From assembly GCA_037179335.1 (NCBI GenBank), contig JAKZHN010000032.1, positions 248,001 to 312,000 on the forward strand: a stretch of 64,000 nt of DNA, read 5' to 3'. The notes under the pieces are model-generated. The model saw only the letters and a program-made list of their open reading frames with translations. It ran no database searches and was not told the origin of the DNA. Below, piece after piece: positions 1 through 11,700 of this stretch. The position numbers were made by a program, and so were the translations under genes. Source of the DNA: Cyclaneusma minus. Its lineage: Eukaryota > Ascomycota > Leotiomycetes > Marthamycetales > Marthamycetaceae. Within the stretch, counting starts at the first letter, position 1. Each line of letters starts with the position of its first letter.

Positions 1-800
1 GCTCAGCAGAGCCTCCTCTAGCTTACAAGAGCTTAGCTTACAGCTTTGCGCTCCCCTCTGGTTTGTGGCTGGACACGAGAAGGAGCCTCATAAGTGGAAG
101 CTTGACTGCACGGCGACAGCATCTGGATTATTCACACAGCCCGCTCCAGCCCTTTGGTGCTTAGATGGCCCGTTTGCCAGATAGGACCCGTTTACCAAGC
201 TTCTGGGGTCGTCAACTCCAAGCGTCTTGGGGTTGCCCCAGTGCCACGACATACCTTCATAAAATGATCCAAGAGTCAAGACTTCGCCTTCGGAAAATAC
301 GGCTTGGAGACTGCTCTTCAGATATCAACGACCCATACAAAGATCGCCTTGAGATTACTGCCCTATTCCATCATATCAATTGACCTGGTCCGTGTTGTCT
401 TCGGAGCTTGGCGTGACGGCCTCTCGCTGGAGCCAAGTTTCAGGGTCCAGTCGCCCAGATGGAGATCCCAAATGTCGAGGGAATTTGCGGCATACAACAT
501 AAGCGATTGTACAAATCACCGAGCTTCAAGAGTGTACGTGTACTGTCATGTAGTTCCTGCACCTGCAGGGAAAGGGTGGAAGACGGCCTGGCAGCTTGGT
601 AAAATGCTGGTGGTCAGAGAAGTTCGCCGTGAATAGTGATGCTGCAAAGCATCAGCCGCAAATGCCGTTTCAGCCATTCTAAATGCTGCCGCCCCGAAGA
701 CAGGGTATCAATGCAACTATGTCACAGCCGTAACGCCATCGCTCCCATGAAAAGCCACCCATATCCCGTTGCCCTCCGAGTCACTGTACAGCCCCTGAAA
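1..800. other. Window start, no supported gene
   Basis: No reading frame here looks like a real coding region: the short open frames lack recognisable domains and have no splice-compatible partners. The last part is the 3' flank of the Rad60-like gene on the minus strand. A gene truncated by the window edge cannot be excluded. Confidence 0.5.
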
Positions 801-2362
801 TCAGTTGATATGTACCTCGAGCTTGTCCATATCCTCTAGTTCCGCAGCAGCCACATCACTCTCCGGATCCAGCTCCTCACCGTCAAAATGGATGCTCATC
901 CTCTGCTCCTCAGGAACTCCTCTACCACCTCGAAAGGCGTTTATCAACTTTTCAATGACCGTATCGGGCCTCACCCTCAGCTTAAATTCTTCATAGCCCT
1001 TCGCAACGAGTATAATCCTGAGTTTCTCAGCCTTCTCGACCTCTTCTTCCGCAGCAGCAGGAGCCTCTTCCTCCTCACTGTCTGCGGGAGCCTGCGACTG
1101 TTTCTTTCGGCGTTCTTCGTCGCGCTTATGCTCTTCGAAAAGGTCGGCGGTGAATGCTACCAGTAATATGTCTCCTTGGTAAGTGTCTCGATTGGTTTCT
1201 GAGGGGATTTGCAAGTCGCCATTGGAATCGACCTTTATTTTTAGGTTCCGAAGGGTTGTAAAGTCGGATAGTCGAATATTTCGCCACGTCAAGAATATAG
1301 ATTCTTCGGGTAGCGGCTGGCCGTTGATTATCTGCCGATCGCACCAGCCTATTCGCACGTCTTTCAATCGTTGTGAGAGCCTCCTCTTGAATATGCCGGG
1401 CTTGGTGCCTTCGATATAGGATGAGACGTTGATGTGGACAACGGGATCGGGCTCAGAGAGAGGAGCAGCTGTGTGGGATAAGTCTGACTGGCCAGATGCG
1501 CTTCTCCCGCCGTCGCTTGCAGGGCCGCCAGGTGAGCTGTATTTCCTGCGCAACTCATTCAACCGATCTGCCTTTTGGCGCTCGAGTTGGCGCTCCTTTC
1601 GCGCACGAGCCTCGGCCACCAGCTCTGGATGCGGTTCGTCCAAGAAACCGAGGTCATCATCGTCTGGTATTGGAACAATTTGTTTGATGGGGGTCAAAGA
1701 TTCGTCGTCGTCAAGTTTCACAGGAATCCGCCTCGATGACTTGAGGAACGATTTCACGTTGTCTTCCTCGCTGTTGCTTGGTTCGACGACAGGCTTCGTT
1801 TCGTCTTCGCTGTCACTCAGAAGATGGATAGTTTGCATATGCTGTCTGGAGAGGCTCCCAGTAGCTTTCCGGGGGCTTGCGGATTTGGCCGAAGAAGATG
1901 ACTTGCGGTGGCTCGGTAGCTTGTAATCTTTAGAGTTCTTTGATTTGCTGTTACGCTTGTGTCAGACACAGACTTGAAGAGAGTGAAGATGCGGTCCTAC
2001 CTATGCTCAGATGGAGAGTCTTCGCTGTAGTTGTCGTCGGATGTGGCATTTCCATAGGCAGCCTCACCATCGGCCGAGATCCTCCTCCTCTTGCTATCCT
2101 GACTGCCAGGATCCTTGCGCTCGACACTCAAGCTCTTCTTCCTCAGCTCCTCTCTCTCCTGCTGTTCCCTCTCCAGTTTCTTCCTCTTCTCTTCCTGTTG
2201 TTCTGCCAGCACCTTCGCAAAGGTGTCCTTTTGCCGGCTGAACATGTCGACTCCATCCTTGTCGTCGTCATCGGCCTTCTGTACAATACGCTTCTTGAAC
2301 AGCGATTTGCGGGGCTTGGGAGTCACCGCAGGGGTGGTGGGGGCAGGTTTGGCGGCAGTCAT
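801..2362 (-). CDS. Rad60/Esc2/NIP45-like protein with SUMO-like domains
   Basis: Two exons, 2362-2001 and 1947-801, joined over a 53-bp intron (donor GTAGGA, branch TGAC, acceptor AACAG); phase fits, giving about 502 residues. The ATG at 2362 is chosen because earlier in-frame codons have no start context. Residues 1-285 are charged, low-complexity and Lys/Arg/Ser-rich, including a Glu/Gln/Lys helix near 60-95. A first ubiquitin-like segment spans about 289-395 and a clear C-terminal SUMO-like domain (Rad60-SLD type) spans about 430-502, ending directly at the stop without a processable di-glycine. Proteins of this family work in the nucleus as SUMO mimics in genome stability and silencing. 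Family assignment is by domain order; the exact orthologue (Rad60 versus Esc2) is not decided. Divergent from MPC1. Confidence 0.82.
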
Positions 2363-2635
2363 GGCGTTGGTGCAGATGGTGGCGTTGCAAGCAACAAAGG
2401 CGACATTCTCCTCGGCCGGTACTGCTACTATATCGACTATGTTCGGTGGGCAGGAACAAAACACGCGGGGTGGCCTCGAAATTCACGCGTTAATGTTATC
2501 GAGGGGTGGATGTCCGTGCGGTGCGGCAGGGAGCCGTGTCGCCGGCTCACGTGCGAGGTCGGACTAAAGAATCGTAAAATCCGCAGGATAACATGAAGCC
2601 AGCCGCCGGCCAACACAACCCAACACTTCGCAGCC
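2363..2635. promoter_or_regulatory. Shared promoter between Rad60-like gene and MPC1
   Basis: A 273-bp gap separates the two divergent start codons. It must hold both promoters; no clear TATA box is seen, as is common for fungal housekeeping genes. Confidence 0.5.
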
Positions 2636-3294
2636 ATGGCTTCCCTCATATCAGCCTTCAACGCGAAGATCCGCGCCAACCCCTGGGCAAGCTATGTCTG
2701 CTCTACACGTATGTATCCCGCTGCTCTTTCACCTCAAAGCATCATTGAAGTCCCGGCGCGCGCGCGCTTACGTTCCGCCCGAAACTGTTGAGCTTCGACC
2801 GTCGCCGCTGGACAAAGTAATATGAGGGCATTGCGGAAAGCAAATTGCGCCAAATGCATGGGCTGATCCGACTGCCGCAGATTTCTGGGGCCCCGTGTCC
2901 AATTTCGGTATTCCCATCGCCGCCGTCATGGACACGCAGAAGAGTCCTGACCTGTATGTCCCGATGTCTACCGTGGTCCGATGGCACGCAACTAACAATC
3001 AACAGGATCTCGGGCCAGATGACCGGAGCCCTCTGCATCTACTCCGCAACATTCATGCGCTACGCTCTCGCCGTGCAGCCACGGAACTGGCTCCTTTTCG
3101 GCTGCCACTTTATCAATGAGGGTGCCCAGCTCACCCAGGGATACCGGTACCTGCAGTACCACAAGTGGGGCGGAAAGGAGGAGTTGGAGAGCAAGGCCAA
3201 GCAGGGTGTGAGCGAGACGAAGAAGATTGCTGGCGACGTACAAGACAAGGCAAAGGCCGTGGCTGAGGATGTCAAGAACAAGATCTCGAAATAA
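2636..3294 (+). CDS. MPC1: Mitochondrial pyruvate carrier subunit MPC1
   Basis: Three exons: 2636-2708, 2881-2953 and 3006-3294, with introns of 172 and 52 bp, both phase-checked; about 144 residues. The product matches the MPC1 core: an amphipathic N-terminus, then HFWGPVSNFGIPIAAVMD, an ISGQMTGAL segment, and FGCHFINEGAQLTQGYRY, all diagnostic of MPC1 rather than MPC2. The carrier imports pyruvate across the inner mitochondrial membrane as a heterodimer with MPC2/3. Unusual here is the C-terminal extension of about 40 residues after the last membrane helix, rich in Lys/Glu/Ala (EELESKAKQGVSETKK and following), predicted to be an amphipathic helix; yeast Mpc1 ends soon after the last membrane segment. 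Confidence 0.93.
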
Positions 3295-3886
3295 GAGCAC
3301 TGTTGGGGCTGTGATACCCAGGCGCTGCAAAGTAGACGGGCGAGCCAGACGGAGTGTGGAGAATGAGCGTGAGGCTCCTATTGTATAATACCTCTCATCT
3401 AGGCACGCTTGATTCCAAGTGGTGGGAGCCTGGTTGCCGAGGAAGGGAACGGGGCAGCACACGTTTGAATGCAAAATTTGGCCCATCTCATCAGGTAGTA
3501 CATATTTCCTTTTCATGTGAATTACCTGAGCACATTCGAGAGGTGAGCTGGATGTTATTTCCTTTTCCTTGTGTGTACAACTTCTACGGGAGGCAGATCT
3601 GTGAACATTTTGTGATTGAAGACTCGAGCTGGCCTACTACTGCCTACAGTCACGAACTTTCTGGCTAGCAATCGCCACAAATGTCTCCCCGGATGCCAGC
3701 TACTGTTTGTTGAGTTGCTTCTAGTCATTTTGGGTGTTCCAATTCGCAAAAGTCCCCTACGTGCTTATTGTCACGTTGTGTTCTTTCATTCCCATGCCTA
3801 AACGCCCGCAAAATGCCCTTCCCCCTTTTCGATCAGCATCATCCCTCATCATCTCCTAGTCTCCCCATGCAGCTCAATGTTCCACT
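3295..3886. other. Convergent 3' intergenic region
   Basis: This stretch separates the convergent MPC1 and small minus-strand gene. It is T/C-rich with no coding signal and presumably holds both 3' untranslated regions. Confidence 0.5.
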
Positions 3887-4231
3887 TCACTTCGATGCCG
3901 CTCCATTGCCACCATTCAGCAAGTTAGAGACCATTTGGCCAACCGCTGATGGCTCAGGCCTCTTGTCCGCAGCGCCGGCGCCAGCTCCGACTGCAGTCGC
4001 ATTCGCCGCGTTGGTGGTGTTGGCCTTGGCGGACATTCCACCTCGCTCATTGTTCTGATGGCCGTGGCCGGGAGTGTGGTGGGCGGAACCGCCGGCTGCG
4101 CTGTAGCGGCCTTCGATGGCTTGGATGCTGGGTGTGGAGCCAGAGATCTTGTTCACGAAGTCGTGGAATGGGGAAGAGATGGAGGGGTGAGCGTTTGAAG
4201 AGGAGGTGGTTTCATTGGCTGTGGAAGACAT
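3887..4231 (-). CDS. Small Ala/Ser/Asn-rich protein, function unknown
   Basis: Single-exon frame of 114 residues from the ATG at 4231. The frame stays open upstream to 4360 but only through non-ATG codons, so the shorter start is used. The protein begins MSSTANETTSSSNAHPS, has a short conserved-looking core (SPFHDFVNKISG, then IQAIEGRYSAAGG), a His/Gly/Asn stretch and an Ala/Gly/Asn tail ending in a possible short helix (AVGQMVSNLLNGG). No membrane segment or signal peptide. I do not recognise the family. Composition is typical of small, hydrophilic fungal stress- or development-associated proteins, but that is only an impression. Confidence 0.55.
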   Translation of the reverse strand: MSSTANETTSSSNAHPSISSPFHDFVNKISGSTPSIQAIEGRYSAAGGSAHHTPGHGHQNNERGGMSAKANTTNAANATAVGAGAGAADKRPEPSAVGQMVSNLLNGGNGAASK

Positions 4232-4667
4232 TTTCGGAACTGGGTTTGAGGTCGAGGGGTAGGTGGGTTTGAGGAAAGTGTGGTAGTGGGTTCTCGTGAG
4301 CAGTGGGGCAGCTGGTGAGGTGGATTGCGTGAGGTATGAAGTTGCAGTAAGTGTTTGCAACGTAAGTCTTGTGTTACTGAAGCTTTACAGCAGGAAGCCA
4401 GCAGGAAGGAATCCTTTGTCTTGTATACCTGAATTGGGCTGATATTACATAATGAACTAGGTAGACCCCATCGATTGTCCCACGCTCTTGCCATGTGAGC
4501 TGAAGCTAGCTGCAACGAGAAGGGCGAATGAAGGGTCCAGCTTCGGGCCGCCCAGACGTCATCAGGGACTTTCCAGACACTGCATCCGTGGTTTTGTGGC
4601 TTCGTGGTGCTTTTAAGTTGAGCTTCAAGTGGCTGCTGATTAGAATCCACACTCGAGACCGCCGATC

Positions 4668-5069
4668 ATGGCTGCTCCCTGGCAACATCCACGTCTCGAC
4701 GAAATCATCCGCCGTCTACAGGCGAACACCTTTTCCAAGAGAAACTTGGACAGAATTCTATGGAATGCTGGCTTTCTCGTGGCCGAACTCATTCTGGGCG
4801 CTGACATACGCTTTAGCTTCTTAAGTCTCTTCAAGCTGCCGGAGTCTCTTGAGCCGGCATTCCAGTATATCAATTGGTGCGTGAGAAGCGTGCTTCTACT
4901 CAACATCATCCTCGCGCTGCGACGATGCACACCAACTTCGACGGCAGCTTGTGCGAGGATCCCTGGCGTCCCCCGTAGAGCGGCAGAAGGTGCGCCGGTG
5001 TCGATGACCGGCTCTCGAGAACCCAGATGCACTAAGGTACCCCTCGATTGGTATCGATCCTGTGCCTAG
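4668..5069 (+). CDS. Possible small membrane protein ORF (doubtful 3' end)
   Basis: The frame opens with an ATG at 4668 and the first 85 residues look protein-like: RLDEIIRRLQANTFSKRNLD followed by a hydrophobic stretch (ILWNAGFLVAELILG) and a second one (SVLLLNIILAL). The layout faintly recalls small nuclear-pore or ER membrane proteins with two helices, but I cannot name it. After about residue 85 the composition becomes random-looking, and no downstream exon could be joined convincingly. It may be a real gene with unresolved splicing, a decayed gene, or chance. The preceding 4232-4667 is the 5' flank of the small minus-strand gene. Confidence 0.3.
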   Translation: MAAPWQHPRLDEIIRRLQANTFSKRNLDRILWNAGFLVAELILGADIRFSFLSLFKLPESLEPAFQYINWCVRSVLLLNIILALRRCTPTSTAACARIPGVPRRAAEGAPVSMTGSREPRCTKVPLDWYRSCA

Positions 5070-8000
5070 CCTACATGTAACTTCGATGCAAGGCACCGTC
5101 GACGTCACTCAAGTGTCACTGTGCACATTCGACCGTGAGTTGAAGACCGTGAATTTCGTTATCGAAGTCAACTCCACCGCCAATGCCTAAAAGCTCACTT
5201 CGCTCCAACCATTGCTCAAGAAAACGCAGTGAACGCCTCGCATGCCACGCCTGACCTTCGCCAACAAGTCACAATGTTCCCAATCGACCGGAATGAGCCT
5301 ACAGGTAGCGACCGTTGCTCAAGTGCTGCTGCCAGAAGGGCCGCGGGTGAAGCTGTACATGAAGCAATTAGCAAGAGCTTGGAAGACCTCGTACCATTAC
5401 TTACTTGTGCCACAGTTTGCCAACAAATCCTGGTGTGGGCTTCGAGTCGGCAAAGCTTTGGCGGCGAGCATCAAGCGCAGCGTCAGTGCTGTTGCGCTTG
5501 AGGTCCATCAAGCCGGCAAACTTGGTTGAGCCGGCCGACGACTGTAGGTGGACAGAGTTATTGTGGTATCATAATGGGAGAAGAATGGAAGAAGGCATAC
5601 TCGACGGCGGCCGAAGTTTCCGCTCTCATTGCTCTTGACGGGCTCCATTTCGATGTCTGTGTGGTTTTAGGGAGGTGAAGCGTAGAAGGAGGTCGATAGA
5701 AGTGCTGCAGTGCTTTGATAGGTTGGTCTTTGAATGTGAACTGGTGGTTTGGCTGCTGCAGAGTCTGGGGGCTCAAGCAGTTTATATCTCCAAAGCTCGC
5801 AGCCCATGGAACTCTACGCCATGCCCGCTGCTTCCCCACAATCGATCGAGACCCCGATGAGACGCCCCTGAAGCCAGCCAGTCAACTTTCCGTCATATGT
5901 TTAAATTGTGGAACCAGGTCGAAGATGTCAGCCTCGATCTGCGATTGCCGCACTCTTTGCAGACATCACCCCACACTCGACCGTCGATGCCAATCTTGAC
6001 TTCCAGAGAAGCACTTCGGCCAGTGGAAATATACTTCGATGATAACGACGGCTCTCGAGGCCTTCAATTCAATTGGCAGCCGGCTCCTTTCTTTCAAAAT
6101 CCGTCTTTGCTGATGCTTTCGGATGTGGGAAGTTTAAACGGACTCATGGCGTCATGGACTGCCCACCGGACAACTACTCGATGCCGCACGGCTTTCCTCG
6201 TCGAATGAACGTCTGGTTGCTTTGGCTTATCTTTGCCCAGAAAAGGGGTTCTGGGAATTCGGAGATCGATTTTCACTCGAGATCGAGACCCAAGCTTTTT
6301 GTTTGGACTTGTGCATGTGACACAAAGTTGAATCTTGGTCTTCCTCGACACCATTCGATCTATTTCCATGATTGTGCTGCTTCGATGGCTGGCGAAATCC
6401 GAATTGAGATCGATCGTACGCTAGAATAGGCTTCTCCTCATATGCTATATCTCATTCAAGCACACAGATGATTGAGCACTGGCTACGTGCTCCTGAGACC
6501 CGAGTCAGTACATGTATCCAGCGTTGATAACGAACCCAATCGGACTGTCTTGACTAGAGCATGTTGTTCGACGGAGGCTTGTTCGACGGAGGCTTCCCCC
6601 AGGAATAACCCGCGTCCAGGGGTATATTCCTCGACAGCTGTCTTCGACTTGCCTGAGCAGACTCCAAGACGAGGTCTATTTTCAAGCCATCTCCCGTATG
6701 CTAATAATCAGAGAAATGTCATTTCATACAGCTCCAAGCCGCCTAATCTGTGCCGTAACCAGGCCAGTCTTGCGGTTTGGCACCACAAGTTGGACGATGT
6801 AGCCCCGGGACAGGGTAATCTCAGTTTCTGCATGTACGAAATATATGGCTCTCTGGAGAGCTCTGCCTCAGCAGTTCAAGATAGGTAGTGCTCAAGGTAT
6901 CCAGCATGATCGGTGATAAGTATGATCTGATATGTCTGTACTTGAGGTATGCCTGTATGGTGTTTCGTCGTCGTCGGCTGTTAAGTGTTCTCAGGCCACC
7001 TCATGTTGCACCAAGTCCCTTAGATCCACTTGATCCACACGACCAGCTCCACATGTGACATGACTCCACCGGCCCACATCGCACCCACGGGCCACGACCG
7101 TGCAGCGGTCGCAGACATACTGCACTTTGCAGAGTGAAGGGCAACCCTCCGGCTCCCTCAACGACAACTCTCTATTCCCATCCAATCGGGAATCACAAAT
7201 GGCTGCATGGCATCAGTACCTTAGTTCCATGCACAGTCCCGAGCTCCCACGGGCCGCGGGCCGCAGCCGGCAACATCGACGTGCAACAAAAGTTGCAAGT
7301 GTCCGTACTTCCAGCATGCTAGTCACTCCAGTCTGAGTCCATGACCTGGGAGGCTCTGAGTCCAGTAGTACCGGCTGGCCTTGCCTCTGCAACGAGACCA
7401 GGCCGTGCTCGGTACGCCGGAAAGGTTGCGATGTGCAACAAGACGTCCGCCTGGCCAAAAGAGAATCGGCCCCTATGTAGGGGTCTGTGGCACCGTCTGT
7501 GATTGATCCGTCCATAGATAGATTGGGTGGGTCGAGGAGTCAGATATGGATGTCAATGCGCTGGAAACTGGCATGCTGGCGAATTCAACCTACTATCGTC
7601 ACCATGACATAATATGTGTTTAGACGAGAGAGTTGAGAGCCAACTTCGCCTGCGAGAGGGCTTAGGTTTCCAGTTGCGTGGTGCTTGGGGCTTCTTTGTG
7701 AACTGCCAATAACATTTCCCGGGCCCTGGTCACTTTCTGACTCCGTGAAATACTCCCAATGTTTCAAAGTACATGTACTTTCAAACCTACAGACATTTCG
7801 AATAATCGACATGCACAACATACAGCGAGAACGTTCTCAGTACACGAGAAGTACATGCATGTATGGGAGGAAGCTGGGAGAACGGCAGAAAAGGCTCCAA
7901 GTCGCAGAAGGAAATGAGAGGCAGAGAATCAATTCTTTCAAGTTTTTTCATTTCTCTCTTCTCATGGGCAGGTCGTCCCAAATCCCTCGTCCGGCCGGCT

Positions 8001-8798
8001 GTCCCATCCCATCCTGTGCATCCGTGGATTAAGTAGCTAGCCAGCTAAACATCTGTAATCCTACACTAAACTTCAAAAAAGGCCATGGTCGTATAGCCTG
8101 TGCCACGCTCCCATACGGGATCTTTGTCCTTCTCTCATTACTGCGGCTTCTTGCGGTCTTGACTGTGGGCCCCAAAGCGGCCATTCTGCAGAAGAGAACT
8201 ATCATCCACAAGGTCGCAACATCATCTGCATGATCACCTTTCTGCAACCACAGTCCCACTCTTGCTCGTAGAAGAGTCTCCCCACGCTCATTTTCGGTCG
8301 CCCGTAGAACCATCGCGGGAAAATAACTAAAGGCAACACGCTAATTCGCTGTCGTACGTCGCTCAAAAACGCCGCAAAGTTCGCTCGGAATGAAAGGGCA
8401 GACTGCTGCTAGGCACTGGAAAGGGTATATAAGAAGCTCACGCTGGATGAATCCAAGTCAAGCAAGAAGGCTGTAACGCAAAACCTCAAAGAAGTGCACG
8501 CTCCAGATATGATGTGGATTCCGGTCGCCATATGAGGCAGTCCGAGATGTAAGAGGGTCCGAGTAATATACAAAGTCGGGATCGAATGGGGTTGCGGGTG
8601 GTTGTCATTAGAAATTACAATTTCGGCGTTGTATTGTCCTTTTGGTTCGTTGATTTATCGAGTCTCTAGGTCTAGAAAATGTTGTGAGACCGTATATGGA
8701 TATATGGCAAGGTTCATTCGAAAAAACTCTCGTCGGTGACCAAGCCTTTGTAACACGTAAGTAACCGATTAAGAAGACGACTGGGTTAGTTGAAGAAG
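5070..8798. other. Long intergenic region without convincing genes
   Basis: About 3.7 kb with only short open frames, none with domain character and several opening on TTG or GTG. Seen here: a perfect 15-bp tandem duplication (GTTCGACGGAGGCTT twice, about 6568-6598), several Ser/Pro-type spurious frames on both strands, and T-rich sequence near 7940 and 8630 that may belong to the 3' end of the RhoGAP gene. Unannotated non-coding transcripts are possible. Confidence 0.45.
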
Positions 8799-11700
8799 TC
8801 ACTCACGTGATTGATCTTCTCGAATCTGCGTGAAGCTAGACTTCTTTGCGGGTCCCATTCCCATGCCTAGATTGAACATTGAGCTTTCTCTCCGTTTGGA
8901 CCGAGAGGTTTGGCCACTGTGGGAGGAGCTTCCGCCAGCGTATTGCTCGTATGATGGCCCAGCTAATGTCGGTGCCCCATTCGCCCCATACTCAGGTCCC
9001 GCCATCGTGGGGCGATTGCCTTGGGGCTGCGCCTCATAAGATGGTTGCATAGGGGCAAGTCCAGTCTCGTAAGTTACACGCTGCTGATATTGATCCTGGG
9101 GGGCCACTTGCGAGAATGACTGTTGGCTGTAGGAAGGCGTAGGTAGTTCCTGGAAGATCTGTCGACGTGGCGAGCGAATATCTTCAGGAGTCAATGCGGG
9201 CGCAGTGACAATGACTTCGACGGGAGACTGGGTAGTATTGTCCGGCTCAGCACCAAATATGCCTTCGTACTGTTGCAGAAAGAGGTTCAAAACCGGAGCT
9301 GGAATATTAAGAGTGGGTGAGAATACAATTCCCACATTGCGGACGGTCATCTTGTTGACATCTGACATGGTGATGATGGACAGGAGGAAGGCCGACAGAT
9401 ATTTCAGCAGAGAGTGGTTTGGCTTGGGAAGTCGGTGTACAAGGAAATTGAGAGCGCTAATCTTGTCGTGGAGTTCATGCAACTCAGTTACAGCAATGAA
9501 TTCCAAGTGGAGCTCTCTCGTTAGAATCGTCGTTGGCAGTTCGCGTAGATAGAGCTTGAGCAGCGAAGCAACAGCATGAATATCGTAATACTGGTCTTCC
9601 TTGATCAGATCGACATCGCTCTCTGTATTGAAACGCTCTCGAAGAGCACGGATGACCACGTTCGATCCGCTGAGTCGGAATATTCCCTCTTCCGATGCTG
9701 CATTCTTGGCGTCCAGGTACTCAATGCAACGATAGACAACAGCGGGCAAGTCAACATTGACATCCATCGGATGATTAAATCGAACCGCTTCTGCAAGAGT
9801 AGCTCCAAAGGCCGGGCGGATCGGTCCATATTTGTCAATCGCAATCTGAGCCAAGCTACGCGTCGACTCGTTAGTTTCTTGTTCGTGGTTATCAGAAGAG
9901 GACCTGGGTTTAGAACCAAATCCGAAAAAGCTGCGCTTCTTCTGTTTCTTGTCTTCGGAGGTAGGCGCCGAGGTTTGTGATTTGTTGCCCCAAGCACCTG
10001 CGTCTTGAATAGGCATGGCATTCCTCGGTGCAGAAATGTTCTTAGAAGTTTGCACAGGCGGCGATGATGATATTGGGTCTCTCTCGTTCCCTGACACGGG
10101 TGGCGATGGAGTGTCGGAGTACATTTGACCGTTAGCACCTTGAGGGATCTCGCCCTGCACCGTTGACTCGTACTTGACTCCTCGCAGGCCATCGTCCTGT
10201 TCAGACGGGGGAGTAGTCCTGCCTTGGGGACGCGCTTTCTTCCTAGTATTTAAAGCGGTAGCTTGATTCGAGGCACTGCTCTCTTCTCGGCCATTTGAAC
10301 GTGGTTCCTCCTCGAATTCCTTATAGTCGACCCATTGGAGTAGGGCTTCGACCCATTGATCCCGCTCCCTGTCGCTCTCGGCACAGAGAACATGCCGCAC
10401 CATGCTAGAAGAGTCTTTCCGCTTAGGCTCAAGAATCATAAAGGCATGTCGATACTGGTCATCGACATCATCACTCTCTTGGTTGTCGGCATGTTGGTGC
10501 TGCTTGCCGATCTGAGCATTTCGCAGCTTGATGGCGCCGAGATGAGCACCGCCAGGCGCCTCGAAATACTTGAAGACCGGGCCATCCAGCACAAAGAACC
10601 GAGCTTTCCAGCCTCCAAAATTTTTCCCTTTCTTGGTAAGATACCCACTCTTCATGGTTCTCCCACCAGGTCCAGTACGGTTTGGAAGATCCCCATTGAT
10701 GCCTCCAGACTGGTTCATTTCGTCCACCCGGGGCTCCATGGTATTACGAGACAAGTAGCGGCAAAGCTCAAGGGCACAAGCAGTACCAAGCGGAGTGTTT
10801 AGGACTTCATCCATGTACTTGTCTAAAGCTATCCGCCGAGCATCCACTTTGGCCGGAGCATGCCCGCTGAACAAGGACCGATCGGGTGTTGTGGCTGAGA
10901 AAGAACGATCGCGCTTGAGTTTCTGGTCTAACTGAGCAAGAGAAGCCGAGTCTTTTTCTACCCGCCAGAGCTCCCTCCCGTTTGATCTCGAGAAAACGGC
11001 AAGTGTAAACACGGGATCTTCGTGAAGCTTTTCAGGTGATATAAGGCTTGCTCGAGATGGTTTCAGACGCGAAGAAGCGACTTTGACTTCTATAGAAGGC
11101 AAAGCATTTGGAGGCAAGAGGAGCTCGGGATACTCCTCAGTGATGAAACCTCTGTAGATCCCATCATTTGGACTATCGTCTCCTGGAAAGGGGCTAGCTG
11201 TAGAGCGGCTTTCCGTGGGGCTATCGGACTTGGCGGCTGCCGTTGTTTTGTTCAGCGGCTTGGGAAGATCAGGGAAGGCTAGCCCAGGAGAAACTATAGA
11301 CATAGGCGTGCCAGGTGGGAGTGGTATGGGCTGTCTGGGCGCTCGAGGTGATAGAGGTACGGCCGCGGGGAAAGTACCCATGCCGCGTGGCGATAGTGGT
11401 GGAGAAGCAACCGAAGATGTGTGAGACGCATCCCTAGGATTTCGAGGCAACGGAGTAGCCATGCCTCGGTCCTGCGGTCGGGGGCTGACTGGGAGCCCTG
11501 GACTCATTAAGGGGGGAGAAACTACGGTTTGCGCGCGAATGTCGTTACCTCCCGAAGCACTCAGAACCCCTGCCAAGGACGCAGTGTTTGAATCTGGAGA
11601 GAAGTGGTGCATAGCAGTTGGCGGGGATATCGGTACTGCTTGACGTGGGCTAGCAGGTAACGGTTGATCTGGAATAGGCACAGCATCCTTGGGCGTGGTC

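Noticed and set aside
5229..5529. Overlapping frames that might continue the membrane ORF at 4668
   Set aside because: No splice junction brings them in phase with a sensible protein; composition looks random.
6472..6888. 138-codon plus-strand frame in the 5-8.8 kb gap
   Set aside because: Opens on TTG, has no family character and no plausible splice partners.
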